The notes: generated from the sequence alone by a model not told the origin. A stretch of DNA of 21,673 nt from Planctomycetota bacterium (GCA_021777685.1 JAJYDH010000035.1:1-21673); one strand, 5' to 3'; shown: positions 1-6,717, counted from the stretch's first letter. Translations and numbers: made by a program.

Positions 1-11
1 TCGATGGGGGA

Positions 12-40
12 TTGACCATCACTTCGGCAATTGCTAAACT
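12..40 (+). promoter_or_regulatory. Candidate sigma-70 promoter
   Basis: TTGACC at 12-17 is separated by 17 nt from TAAACT at 35-40, and a TGC just before the -10 gives it an extended -10 look. No convincing gene lies immediately downstream on this strand. A hairpin at 148-171 follows, so the pair could bound a short transcript. The call rests only on hexamer matching. Confidence 0.25.
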
Positions 41-147
41 TGTCATGGGTCATGGGCGTGATACCTTGGCGTGGTGTTCGAACATGGTCCAGGTCGAGAG
101 CAATGGCCGTTAGCGGCGGCCCGGCGGAAAAAGCAAGTCGTGCGACG

Positions 148-180
148 CGCCCGACCCTGCCAGGTCGGGCGTTGTCGTTT
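148..180 (+). terminator. Stem-loop followed by a T-rich stretch
   Basis: A perfect 9-bp stem (CGCCCGACC at 148-156 with GGTCGGGCG at 163-171) encloses a 6-nt loop and is followed by TTGTCGTTT. It can act as an intrinsic terminator on the plus strand. It also lies about 95 nt beyond the stop of the minus-strand HTH gene, but the T tract is poorer in that direction. Apart from this hairpin and the promoter candidate, nothing is recognisable in 1-264. Confidence 0.35.
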
Positions 181-264
181 GCCGCTTGCGCGGCGGGACA
201 TCACGGGCGACATCGGCGATGGGGCCGCGTCGCGGGACAGGTTGTTTCGGCCCTCGGCCGCCGA

Positions 265-492
265 TCACGGCTGGCGTGGGCAGCCCGCCGCCAGCCAATC
301 GTCGATGATCTGACGCGGCCAACGTAGCTCTCGCCCGATCCGGTATGGCCGTGGCGCCCACCCGTCCGCGATCCACCGGCGAAAGGCGGAGTAGGATTTG
401 CCGGTCAGGTGACATACATCCATCAGGGTGTACGATCCCGCGCGACTCCCGGCGACCGGCGGATCGTCGAGTACCGCAGACGGCTGTCCCAT
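265..492 (-). CDS. Excisionase/AlpA-like helix-turn-helix DNA-binding protein
   Basis: This is a 75-residue protein with one winged-helix/MerR-like HTH of the kind found in excisionases and AlpA regulators. Residues 21-41 (YTLMDVCHLTGKSYSAFRRW) form the HTH, followed by a basic wing with RIGRELRWPR and a helix (QIIDDWLAAG). The ATG at 492 is chosen because AGGAGG lies 8 nt before it; an in-frame codon further upstream (534) has no such site. A TTGACA-N17-TATCAT promoter precedes the gene. It lies downstream of integrase 1 on the same strand, the usual company of excisionase-type directionality factors. Binding DNA to control excision or integrase expression is an inference from fold and context. 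It could instead be a plain element regulator. Confidence 0.75.
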   Translation of the reverse strand: MGQPSAVLDDPPVAGSRAGSYTLMDVCHLTGKSYSAFRRWIADGWAPRPYRIGRELRWPRQIIDDWLAAGCPRQP

Positions 493-555
493 GGTCGTGT
501 CCTCCTGTTGCACTGCGTGGGCGGAAGAAAACAAGCGAATCGCTCAACTTCATCA

Positions 556-584
556 ATGATATGGTGCCTAGTGGGCGATGTCAA
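556..584 (-). promoter_or_regulatory. Promoter of the HTH gene (TTGACA-N17-TATCAT)
   Basis: On the minus strand a perfect -35 TTGACA (579-584) is spaced 17 nt from TATCAT (556-561), five of six matches to the -10 consensus. Transcription would begin near 549, leaving a leader of about 57 nt before the HTH start at 492. The -35 also forms an inverted pair with a plus-strand TTGACA at 599-604 (TGTCAA-N14-TTGACA), so a repressor site may overlap it. Confidence 0.6.
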
Positions 585-689
585 AACAAATTCTCATATT
601 GACAGTAATAACCAAAAGCTTTCGCTGCTTGCAATCATGCTTGGGGTTTAAGTTGGTCCTGAGTTCCTTGAATCTACTTTTCGCCCGGC

Positions 690-1709
690 TCAGCCGTCCC
701 GTTTTCTGCCCTTGCGGATCTCGGCCAGGGCCTTCTGGGCGGCCTCGGGGTCCTCCCGAAAGTAAAACCTCATCAACGTCTCCATACCTGAGTGTCCGAG
801 CAACTTGGCCACGACCGCCGGGTTGGCGTCGCTCTCGTTGATGGCATCGCTCGCGAAGTTGTGGCGCAGGGAGTACGGGAAGACGCCGTCGCCCAGCCCC
901 AGGTCTTTCCGGGCCCGCTTGAACCGGCAATAGATCGTGTCCGGCTTCCAGGGCTTGCCCCGTGAGTTCGTCCAGATCGGCCCGGTCGTCCGGCCGCCGA
1001 TCAGCCGCTCGACCTCCTCTCGCAGCGAGGGGGTCAGGTGGATCGTCCGCGTCTCGACGTGCCGGTCTTCCTTGTGCTCCGTCAGCACGATCATCCCGTC
1101 GCGGTAGTCCTCGACCCGGGCCTTGCACAGCTCGCCCGGCCGGGCCCCCGTCTCCCGGAGCGCCGTCAGGATCGCCCGGAACGCCCCCCGCGATGCGTCG
1201 TAGACCGCCCGCTCGTCGTCCTTGCCGATGACCGCCTTCCGCCGCTCCCATTTGGGTCGCACGACGCCCGAGATCGGATTCTCGCGGATCTTCTTCCGCT
1301 TCACGCAGTAGTTGATGGCCGCCATGATCGAGTTGATCGCCGTCCTTCGGCTCGACGGCGACCACCCCGGGTGAGCGGCCACCCAGGCTTCCAGGTGGTC
1401 GGCGGTCAGGTCGGTGATCCGGAGCTTGCCGACTTTGGCCTCGGAGCAAAATCTATCAAACAATTGTTGTCGGTTGCGGAGCGTGTTAGCCTTGAAACGG
1501 GACGCGTTCTCCAGGTAATGGTCGAGACAACGGCGGACCGTCCAGTTGGCGTCGAGACCGCCCAGGGCGGCCTTCTGCCTCAACAATTTGCGATACCTGG
1601 CACGGGCCTCCTTCTCGTCCTTCCCCAGGGACTTTTGACGGCCCTCGATCGTGCAATACCAGGCCTGCTTCGCCGTCCGCCAGTAGGGCTTGCAGTTCGA
1701 CTTGCGCAT
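690..1709 (-). CDS. Tyrosine recombinase/integrase (integrase 1)
   Basis: This 339-residue protein is a phage-type site-specific recombinase. It has an N-terminal arm (about 1-55), a SAM-like core-binding domain (about 56-145) and a catalytic domain (about 165-335). Visible catalytic elements are Arg190 in ETGARPGEL, Lys213, Arg282-His283 in YSLRHNFAS, His306 in LLGHSG and a Tyr at 316. Two deviations stand out. The first His of the HxxR box is Tyr279, a known variant. The Tyr nucleophile lies ten residues after His306 rather than the usual nine, with Phe at the usual place. The ATG at 1709 is preceded by GGGAGG with 9 nt spacing; a codon at 1745 lacks an RBS. It probably moves or resolves the surrounding element together with the neighbouring HTH and DUF1580 genes. 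Confidence 0.9.
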   Translation of the reverse strand: MRKSNCKPYWRTAKQAWYCTIEGRQKSLGKDEKEARARYRKLLRQKAALGGLDANWTVRRCLDHYLENASRFKANTLRNRQQLFDRFCSEAKVGKLRITDLTADHLEAWVAAHPGWSPSSRRTAINSIMAAINYCVKRKKIRENPISGVVRPKWERRKAVIGKDDERAVYDASRGAFRAILTALRETGARPGELCKARVEDYRDGMIVLTEHKEDRHVETRTIHLTPSLREEVERLIGGRTTGPIWTNSRGKPWKPDTIYCRFKRARKDLGLGDGVFPYSLRHNFASDAINESDANPAVVAKLLGHSGMETLMRFYFREDPEAAQKALAEIRKGRKRDG

Positions 1710-1719
1710 GAGTAATGAC

Positions 1720-1735
1720 CTCCCAGGAGGGCATG
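1720..1735 (-). promoter_or_regulatory. RBS of integrase 1 inside a small inverted repeat
   Basis: The GGGAGG Shine-Dalgarno site used by the start at 1709 is directly preceded by its complement (CCCTCC, two bases away). The mRNA could fold into a 4-5 bp hairpin that hides the RBS. Such a stem is marginal on its own, so translational control is only a possibility. Confidence 0.25.
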
Positions 1736-1842
1736 CGTCCTCCATCGAAATGTGGTTTTCAACCGGAGATTCCGGGCGGGGAAGGGGTGAGATAGGCCGC
1801 CGTCCCGGACAAGGGCGACCTGATCACGAATTCGCGGCCGGG

Positions 1843-2172
1843 TCAGATCCCGATCGCGTCCAATTCCCGAGCGGCCCGCTCGGCAGACCGCGTCCTTGCA
1901 ACGTTTTTCTGGGCGGCCGAAGGCGTCCCGCCGCCGTCGCTCAGCTTGTTGCAGAACCAGGAAAATGCGCCCAGGCTCGTGCAGAGCCCGCCGCCAACCT
2001 TGACGACGGGGAGGGCGACGAGGCTCCCGTCCCTGGCGAGTCGCCCTTTGGAGAACCGGTAGCCGGCCGAGCGGTGCAGTTTCTTGCCCTTGCGGGTGTG
2101 CTTGATGTGCTCGGGCAGTTCGGCGAGCGGAAAGACCTCTTCTTGCGCCAGGTCGAACTCGTAAGGGTTCAT
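1843..2172 (-). CDS. DUF1580 family protein
   Basis: This 109-residue protein matches the planctomycete DUF1580 pattern as I know it: FPLAELPEHIKHTRKGKKLH followed by a Y-R-x-x-KGRLARDG stretch, then LVALPVVKVGGGLCTSLGAFSWF. The layout resembles a small HTH with a wing, comparable to excisionase-like proteins, and ends in a basic Ala/Arg-rich helix. The ATG at 2172 (MNPYEFDL) gives the family-sized product and has an AAAGG-type site upstream; an in-frame codon at 2262 would add an unsupported extension. It lies 133 nt upstream of integrase 1 on the same strand and could share its transcript. Function is unknown; a DNA-binding accessory role in recombination is inferred from context. Confidence 0.75.
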   Translation of the reverse strand: MNPYEFDLAQEEVFPLAELPEHIKHTRKGKKLHRSAGYRFSKGRLARDGSLVALPVVKVGGGLCTSLGAFSWFCNKLSDGGGTPSAAQKNVARTRSAERAARELDAIGI

Positions 2173-2302
2173 GATCGCCCGCCTTTCGCTCGAATGTTCA
2201 CGAATACTGCTAAACGACTCCTTTCGCGACAAATAGGCACTGGATATATAGCGAAAAGTCACGAGTCTGGGCCGACGAACGTGGAAGAATTCCGAAATTC
2301 CA

Positions 2303-2330
2303 CCAAATAACCAGAATGCCGGTTATTTGG
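2303..2330. repeat. Perfect 10-bp inverted repeat with 8-nt spacer
   Basis: CCAAATAACC at 2303-2312 is the exact reverse complement of GGTTATTTGG at 2321-2330, with agaatgcc between. It is AT-rich against a GC-rich background and lies in the spacer between integrase 2 and the DUF1580 gene. No T tract follows on either strand, so it looks more like an operator or recombinase/excisionase binding site than a terminator. Confidence 0.6.
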
Positions 2331-2345
2331 GCAAGAGGGGATAAA

Positions 2346-2383
2346 TGGAAAGACCCACCCCGATGCCCGTCCCGGAGTGGGTC
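2346..2383 (-). terminator. Intrinsic terminator of integrase 2
   Basis: On the minus strand GACCCACTCCGG pairs with a downstream GGGGTGGGTC arm (7 perfect bp, one mismatch, then 2 bp; plus-strand arms 2352-2360 and 2374-2383). TTTCCATTT follows directly. It lies about 60 nt past the stop of integrase 2, which suggests that gene is transcribed alone. Confidence 0.5.
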
Positions 2384-2445
2384 GCTCGCCTACCTCGCGA
2401 ATCGTTGATCCCAGATGCCAAGGGATCGTGGGCCCGAATTGCGGC

Positions 2446-3624
2446 TCAGCCGACCTTCCCCATGACGTCGGCGGCCTTCTGGAGGTCGGCGGCGGCGTAC
2501 AGTTCCGTCGTGATCGCGGACCCGTGGCCGAGGATCACCCGGGCCGATTCGATGCCGTATTCGCGCCGGAGTCGGGTGGCGGCGGTGTGGCGGAGCTGGT
2601 GCGGATGCCAGTGCGCGACGCCGGCCGCGAGGCAGGCATTCCGGACGGCCCGGCCGTAAGAGGCCGGGGTGTACCTTTGACCTGGCGCCCTGGCCGGCCT
2701 GGGCTTCTTCTTGCGGGCCCGTTGGGATGGCGTCAGAGGCGTGACCCGCTCGCGATTGCGCCGCTCCCTCGACTCGGCGACCGCCTCCCTAGGCTGGAAC
2801 AGGAACGCCGTCGGGTCGGGCGTGAGCCAGGGTAGGACGACCTCCTGGGCCTTCGGCCCGAGGAAGATGACACGGTCGCGGCCGTGGACCTCGCCCTTGT
2901 GGCGGCTGGGCGTGTACTTCCAGACGGGCCCCGATCGGTCGATATCGCCGCCCCTCATGATGGTCGCCTCGCCCGACCGCATCCCGGTCAGCCGTTGCAG
3001 CTCGATCATCGCCCAGACCTGGCGGGCGACGTGCGGCCTGATCGCCTCGACGTCGGCGTCGGGGGCCGGAGCGACCCGCTTACTCTCCCGGGCGGCCGAC
3101 CTGCCGGCCCTCAGCGCCGCGATCGACTTGAGGGTCTGGTAGACAGAGGCGGGGATCATCTCGCTCTCGACCCCGTGGCGGAACACCCGGACGACGATCC
3201 CGAGCCTCTGGTTGACCGTCCTCCTGCACAGGCCCGAGTCGACCATCGAGCACCGAAGGGCCTTGAAAGCCCTGGGGCCGAAATCCTCGGCCGCCGTGGT
3301 GCCGTACAACTGCCGGAGCGGCCGGCAGGCCAGCTTGATCTTGGCAAACTCCGCCGTCTGCGTCCCGTCCGGCCTCCGATAGAAGGTCTCGGCGTGGTGC
3401 CAATGGGCGAGGATCAGCTCGTCGACCGTCGGCCGGGCGGGGGCGACCGTCGTCGGCCGGGCGGCCTGGGGCGTGCCCGACAGCCACTCGGCGACGACGC
3501 GTCGATACTTCTCTCGGCTGGCCTCGGTCTCATGCTTGCCGAGGTAGATGTCCCGCCCGTCGAGGCGGACGACGGCCTGCCCGGTGGGCTTGTGCAGGCG
3601 ATAGCCGGGGATCTTCCGGTTCAT
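2446..3624 (-). CDS. Tyrosine recombinase/integrase (integrase 2)
   Basis: This is a 392-residue phage-type integrase with the complete catalytic set: Arg216 in LTGMRSGEA, Lys243, His342-x-x-Arg345 in HPHQLRHTAAT, His367 in LGHGSAITT and Tyr376 in TELYA at the usual spacing. The N-terminus (about 1-45) has a KxxGYRLHKPTGQAVVRLDGRDIYLG arm-binding-like motif, followed by a core-binding domain. A basic, Pro/Arg/Lys-rich insertion (about 278-320) interrupts the catalytic domain. The ATG at 3624 has an AGGTG site 11 nt upstream. The gene starts about 125 nt from the 3' end of tRNA-Thr and reads away from it, the classic arrangement of an integrase whose attachment site is in a tRNA gene. It is unrelated at sequence level to integrase 1 beyond the catalytic core. 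Confidence 0.93.
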   Translation of the reverse strand: MNRKIPGYRLHKPTGQAVVRLDGRDIYLGKHETEASREKYRRVVAEWLSGTPQAARPTTVAPARPTVDELILAHWHHAETFYRRPDGTQTAEFAKIKLACRPLRQLYGTTAAEDFGPRAFKALRCSMVDSGLCRRTVNQRLGIVVRVFRHGVESEMIPASVYQTLKSIAALRAGRSAARESKRVAPAPDADVEAIRPHVARQVWAMIELQRLTGMRSGEATIMRGGDIDRSGPVWKYTPSRHKGEVHGRDRVIFLGPKAQEVVLPWLTPDPTAFLFQPREAVAESRERRNRERVTPLTPSQRARKKKPRPARAPGQRYTPASYGRAVRNACLAAGVAHWHPHQLRHTAATRLRREYGIESARVILGHGSAITTELYAAADLQKAADVMGKVG

Positions 3625-3649
3625 GGGACGCGCACCTGGTGTGGGCCTC

Positions 3650-3669
3650 GGGTGGTAGTACTACCACCC
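3650..3669. repeat. Perfect 20-bp palindrome upstream of integrase 2
   Basis: The 10-nt arm GGGTGGTAGT (3650-3659) is followed immediately by its exact reverse complement ACTACCACCC (3660-3669). It is 25 nt upstream of the integrase 2 start, where a repressor would overlap promoter or leader. It is therefore a strong operator candidate, or alternatively a recombinase or excisionase binding site near the attachment region. Confidence 0.75.
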
Positions 3670-3690
3670 TGCAAGGCTGACCGGGCCGCT

Positions 3691-3707
3691 CTTCCGAACG
3701 TCGGAAG
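3691..3707. repeat. 7-bp inverted repeat with 3-nt spacer
   Basis: CTTCCGA (3691-3697) and TCGGAAG (3701-3707) are exact reverse complements around ACG. It lies between the tRNA-Thr 3' end and the 20-bp palindrome. It could be part of the attachment or regulatory region of integrase 2. A role in tRNA 3' processing is less likely because no U tract follows. Confidence 0.5.
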
Positions 3708-3747
3708 GTAACGATAAACCGTTTCGGCGACTGGAGTTGTAAAGAGA

Positions 3748-3819
3748 GCCACTGCTCGGACTCGAACCGAGGACCTACGCTTTACGAAAGCGTCGCTCTA
3801 CCAACTGAGCTACAGCGGC
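3748..3819 (-). tRNA. tRNA-Thr (anticodon CGT)
   Basis: The 72-nt minus-strand sequence folds into a full cloverleaf. The acceptor stem is GCCGCTG with CAGTGGC (one G-U pair), the D stem GCTC/GAGC with AGTTGGTA loop, and the anticodon stem ACGCT/AGCGT with loop TTCGTAA. The T arm is CTCGG-TTCGAGT-CCGAG. The anticodon CGT reads ACG (Thr). CCA is not encoded. Its 3' end faces integrase 2, so it is the likely attachment site of the element to its left. No second copy of the tRNA 3' end is seen in this window, so the other attachment end would lie outside. Confidence 0.96.
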
Positions 3820-3913
3820 CTGAAATTCCGGCGGTTCTCGTAGTCGCCCCCGGTGGGGATGCTGGGACCGCGTGCCGATCCCGGGTGGATCGGCCGACCT
3901 TGTTGAGAGTTAG

Positions 3914-3943
3914 ATCCTAATGATCGTCCCCCTCGGATGTCAA
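3914..3943 (-). promoter_or_regulatory. Promoter of tRNA-Thr (TTGACA-N18-TAGGAT)
   Basis: A perfect minus-strand TTGACA (3938-3943) is 18 nt from TAGGAT (3914-3919). It lies just past the stop codon of the glycosyltransferase gene and would give a precursor with about 88 nt ahead of the tRNA. Confidence 0.5.
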
Positions 3944-3945
3944 GA

Positions 3946-5094
3946 TTAACGGGGGCCGGCGGCGAGGGCTTTCCGGTAGACGTCCAGGTAACGATCGATG
4001 TTCCGGGCCATGCCGAAGTACTCCTCGGCGACGGGCCGGGTCGCGGCGGCCAGCCTGGCGGCGAGGGCGGGGTCCTTCAGGACCTCGACGATCCCCTCGG
4101 CGATCGACGAAGGTTCCACGGCCGTCAGCCGGCCGGCGCCGGTCGGCCCGAGGATCTGGGCGTAGTCGGCGAAGTCGGTCGCCACGATCGGCCGGCCGGC
4201 GGCGAGGTAGACGGCGATCTTGCTCTGGACCGAGTAGTTCTCGCGGCAGGCGAGGCGGGAGTGGACCAGGACGTCGGCCCGTCGGGTCAGGGCGACGACC
4301 TGGTCGGGGGTCTGCCCGGTGAGGACGATCAGCCGGTCGCCGAAGCGTCCCAGTTCCGCCCGATAGCGTTCGCCGGCCTCGGCCGGGCCGCCGACCAGCA
4401 CGCAACGGGCCTCGGAAACGGCCTCGAAGACGCGCGGGAGTGACTCGATCAGCAGCGGGACGCCCTGGTTCGGGTGGACGATGCTGCCGACGTACATCAC
4501 CACCTTGTGCTCGGGCCCGACGCCGGGGATCGTCGCGGGCTCGCCGGGCCTGTCGTATTCGCCGAGGTCGATTCCCGGGTAGATGACCGTCACCCGATCC
4601 GCGGGGACGCCCTTCTCCTCGACCATGACCCGCTTGACCTGGTCGCCCAGGACGATGACCTCGGCGGCGTGCCGGCAGACCGCGCGTTCCAGTCGGAGAT
4701 TGACGCGGAAGCCGATCCCCCGGCCGAGCCGGTCGCGCTCGTACTCCTCGCCGAGGAGCGAGTGCAGCTCGTAGACCAGCGGCCAGCCGAATCGTCGGCA
4801 GGCGAAGTAGGCCCGGTTGGCCCCGCCGTGGTGCTGGGCGTGGACGAGGTCGAAGGGGAACTCGCGGCGGACCTTCGCCAGGCCGCCGACCCAGTCGCGC
4901 GGGTGGAAGGTGAACGACGGCGTCCCCTCGAACTCCTCGCGGATCGACGACCCCCAGGGCGGCCGGGCCTTCAGGTGCGCCAGGACGACCTCGACCCCTC
5001 GGGCCTTGAGGGCCCGGAGGATCTTGATCGGCAGCATGGCGGTGCCGTCGTATTCGCCGGGCACGGGGAAGGAGGTCGCCAGGAGCACGCGCAT
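3946..5094 (-). CDS. GT4-like glycosyltransferase (GT-B fold)
   Basis: This 382-residue protein has the layout of a GT-B retaining glycosyltransferase that moves a sugar from an NDP-sugar to a glycan or lipid acceptor at the cytoplasmic face. The N-terminal Rossmann half starts at RVLLATSFPVPGEYDGTA and contains VHAQHHGG (85-91) and YELHSLLGEEYERD (108-121). The second half has VTVIYPGIDL (168-177), KVVMYVGSI (197-205) and ADVLVHSRLACRENYSVQSK (273-292). It then reads IAVYLAAGRPIVATD, the usual E-x7-E/AAGxPVVAT zone. Glu285 is present, but the second Glu, normally just before the YLAAG block, is Val295. The ATG at 5094 (MRVLLAT) has GGAG upstream; an in-frame extension to 5196 lacks family similarity. 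It stands alone between the tRNA promoter and a divergent gene, so the acceptor cannot be named. Confidence 0.85.
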   Translation of the reverse strand: MRVLLATSFPVPGEYDGTAMLPIKILRALKARGVEVVLAHLKARPPWGSSIREEFEGTPSFTFHPRDWVGGLAKVRREFPFDLVHAQHHGGANRAYFACRRFGWPLVYELHSLLGEEYERDRLGRGIGFRVNLRLERAVCRHAAEVIVLGDQVKRVMVEEKGVPADRVTVIYPGIDLGEYDRPGEPATIPGVGPEHKVVMYVGSIVHPNQGVPLLIESLPRVFEAVSEARCVLVGGPAEAGERYRAELGRFGDRLIVLTGQTPDQVVALTRRADVLVHSRLACRENYSVQSKIAVYLAAGRPIVATDFADYAQILGPTGAGRLTAVEPSSIAEGIVEVLKDPALAARLAAATRPVAEEYFGMARNIDRYLDVYRKALAAGPR

Positions 5095-5321
5095 TCGGGG
5101 TTCTCCGCCGGTTCCAACAAGGGGGACCACAGCATAGTGGCCACGCCCTCGGCCCGGAAACCCCAAACCCTGTCCGGGTCGACGCCTTTTCCCCATTCAC
5201 CAAAGTCGAGGCGAGATTGGACCGAAATTAAACGGAGTCGGGAGATTGCCGACGATCTCGGGAGACTCGGACCGCGCGGGCGCGGACGGAAGCTCGCGAA
5301 GGTGCGAGAAAGGGGCGTGTC

Positions 5322-5945
5322 ATGCGGGCGGGAGACTTATTGAGGCTGGCGTGGGAGGCCGAGCACGACGGCCGGACCCGACTGAGGGACGCCCTGCTGA
5401 CGCTGGCGGTGATCGAGAGCGGGCCGGACGACTCCTGGGCGGAGCGGTGCCGGACCAGCCTTGTCGCCGATCGACCGGACCACTTCCTCCGCCAGTTCCC
5501 GACCGTCCGCTCGGCGATCGGAGACCCCCGGGTGGTCGAGGCGAGGGAACGGCTTCGGGTCAAGTACCCCTCGGCCCGCGTCCGATCGCTCCTGCTCCGG
5601 GCCGGCGCCCGCCGGGGGCCGTTCCTGGGACGGGTCGAGTCGCTCGACGCCATGATCGAGGACCTGGCCGGCCCTTCGGCCGAGGCCGAGAACGTCCGGC
5701 GGGACGCCCCGCAGCCGTCGCGAGGCCCGCTGACCCTCCGCCGGGTCGCGCAGCCGATGGTCTGGTCGCTGGCCTTCCCGACGATGAAATCGGGGCCGGA
5801 TCGATGGGGCGAGGGCCGGCTCCCGGACGAGGCCCCGATCGAGGAGGTTGATCCCGAGCCGGACCGCGAGGAGTTCGTCTGCTACTACGTCTCGGCGCTC
5901 CTCGCCATCGCCTTCCTGCTGGCGAGCGTCGGGGAGCGCCCCTGA
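5322..5945 (+). CDS. Hypothetical protein with C-terminal membrane anchor
   Basis: I do not recognise this 207-residue protein. Its N-terminal two thirds is rich in Arg, Asp and Leu, with amphipathic helices (LLRLAWEAEHDGRTRLRDAL near residue 6, and ERLRVKYPSARVRSLLLRAG around 76-95). A Pro/Asp/Glu-rich linker (about 150-185) follows. The last 23 residues are hydrophobic (VCYYVSALLAIAFLLASVG), ending only a few residues after the segment, which fits a tail-anchored membrane protein. The start is supported by AAAGGGGC about 6 nt before the ATG. It is divergent from the glycosyltransferase and convergent with the next gene, 16 nt apart. Base composition and codon use look like the neighbours, so it is probably a real lineage-specific gene. 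Confidence 0.65.
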   Translation: MRAGDLLRLAWEAEHDGRTRLRDALLTLAVIESGPDDSWAERCRTSLVADRPDHFLRQFPTVRSAIGDPRVVEARERLRVKYPSARVRSLLLRAGARRGPFLGRVESLDAMIEDLAGPSAEAENVRRDAPQPSRGPLTLRRVAQPMVWSLAFPTMKSGPDRWGEGRLPDEAPIEEVDPEPDREEFVCYYVSALLAIAFLLASVGERP

Positions 5946-5961
5946 CGTCTTGCCCTCGGGC

Positions 5962-6717
5962 CTAAGAAGTGATGACCCGGATCGGCTCGCGTCGATGGCG
6001 GTTGTCGCGGGTCAAGGCCCCTTCGAGCCGGCGGTCGAGGGCCGCGATGGCGGCGTCCAGGACACCCCGGGCGGTGTCGAGATGGTGGGGCCTCAGGGCG
6101 TAGGGGTCGCGCGAGAGCCCGGTCTTCGGGAAGTGAAGCGCGTCGGCCGAGATCCCGATCCCCGGTGGGATCTGGTGAGGTTGAAGGGGCTCGAAGTCGG
6201 CACCCGGCCGGGGCGCCCGATAGTAGGCCCGACGGTCGGCGGCCGGGCCCGGGTAGGCCCAGGAGTTCCGGAGGGCGATCAGCTCGGCGAGCTGCGGCCA
6301 GGGGGGGCACGAAGGGTCGGCCGCCGAGGTCGTCCCGTGGCCGACGATCGCGGGCAGGAGCCGCCAGGCGTCCTCGAGCGGCAGGGACCTGGCGGGGTCG
6401 GCGACCAGGCTCGCCAGGTCGGGTTGGCCGAGTTCCACGGCGGCCTGGTGGATCAGGGCCTCGGCCGAGGCGACGTAGAGCAGGAGCGACGCGCGGGCCA
6501 GCCTGCTCGAGGCGCTTTCGGAGCGCGGGAGCATCAGCCGGCTCTGGGAGTGGAATTCGAGGGCGTCCTGGTAGAGGCAGTGGAAGGGGCTGACCTCGGT
6601 CACGATCGTCGAGCCGGCCGGGCCCGGCCCCGCGCGCCCGGATCGGCCCGGATCGGCGACGGCGGGGTCAAGGGCCGGGCCTCCCGCGCCCGATGGGCCG
6701 GGTTCACCATTCCTCAT
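5962..6717 (-). CDS. Hypothetical helical protein (possibly HEPN-like)
   Basis: This 251-residue protein has no function I recognise with certainty. Residues 1-40 are a low-complexity Gly/Pro/Ala-rich tail. From residue 43 the protein is helical: FHCLYQDALEFHSQSRLML, then SRLARASLLLYVASAEALIHQAAVELG (71-97), and later WPQLAELIALRNSWAYPGP (140-158). A long helix bearing an AEALIH core followed by a second helix with LIALRN is the layout of HEPN-type domains (Rx4-6H). The expected His is absent, and Tyr155 lies five residues after Arg150. The ATG has AAGGA about 7 nt upstream. It follows the lipoprotein gene on the same strand but is 196 nt away, so it probably has its own promoter. HEPN similarity is a weak inference; RNase activity is not claimed. 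Confidence 0.6.
   Translation of the reverse strand: MRNGEPGPSGAGGPALDPAVADPGRSGRAGPGPAGSTIVTEVSPFHCLYQDALEFHSQSRLMLPRSESASSRLARASLLLYVASAEALIHQAAVELGQPDLASLVADPARSLPLEDAWRLLPAIVGHGTTSAADPSCPPWPQLAELIALRNSWAYPGPAADRRAYYRAPRPGADFEPLQPHQIPPGIGISADALHFPKTGLSRDPYALRPHHLDTARGVLDAAIAALDRRLEGALTRDNRHRREPIRVITS

Noticed and set aside
1..3747. A second copy of the tRNA-Thr 3' end as the other attachment site
   Set aside because: I scanned for pieces of the T arm and acceptor stem and found none, so the far attachment site is outside the window or absent.
3748..3819. Missing CCA in the tRNA gene as a sign of damage by integration
   Set aside because: Many bacteria add CCA post-transcriptionally, and all stems of this tRNA are intact.
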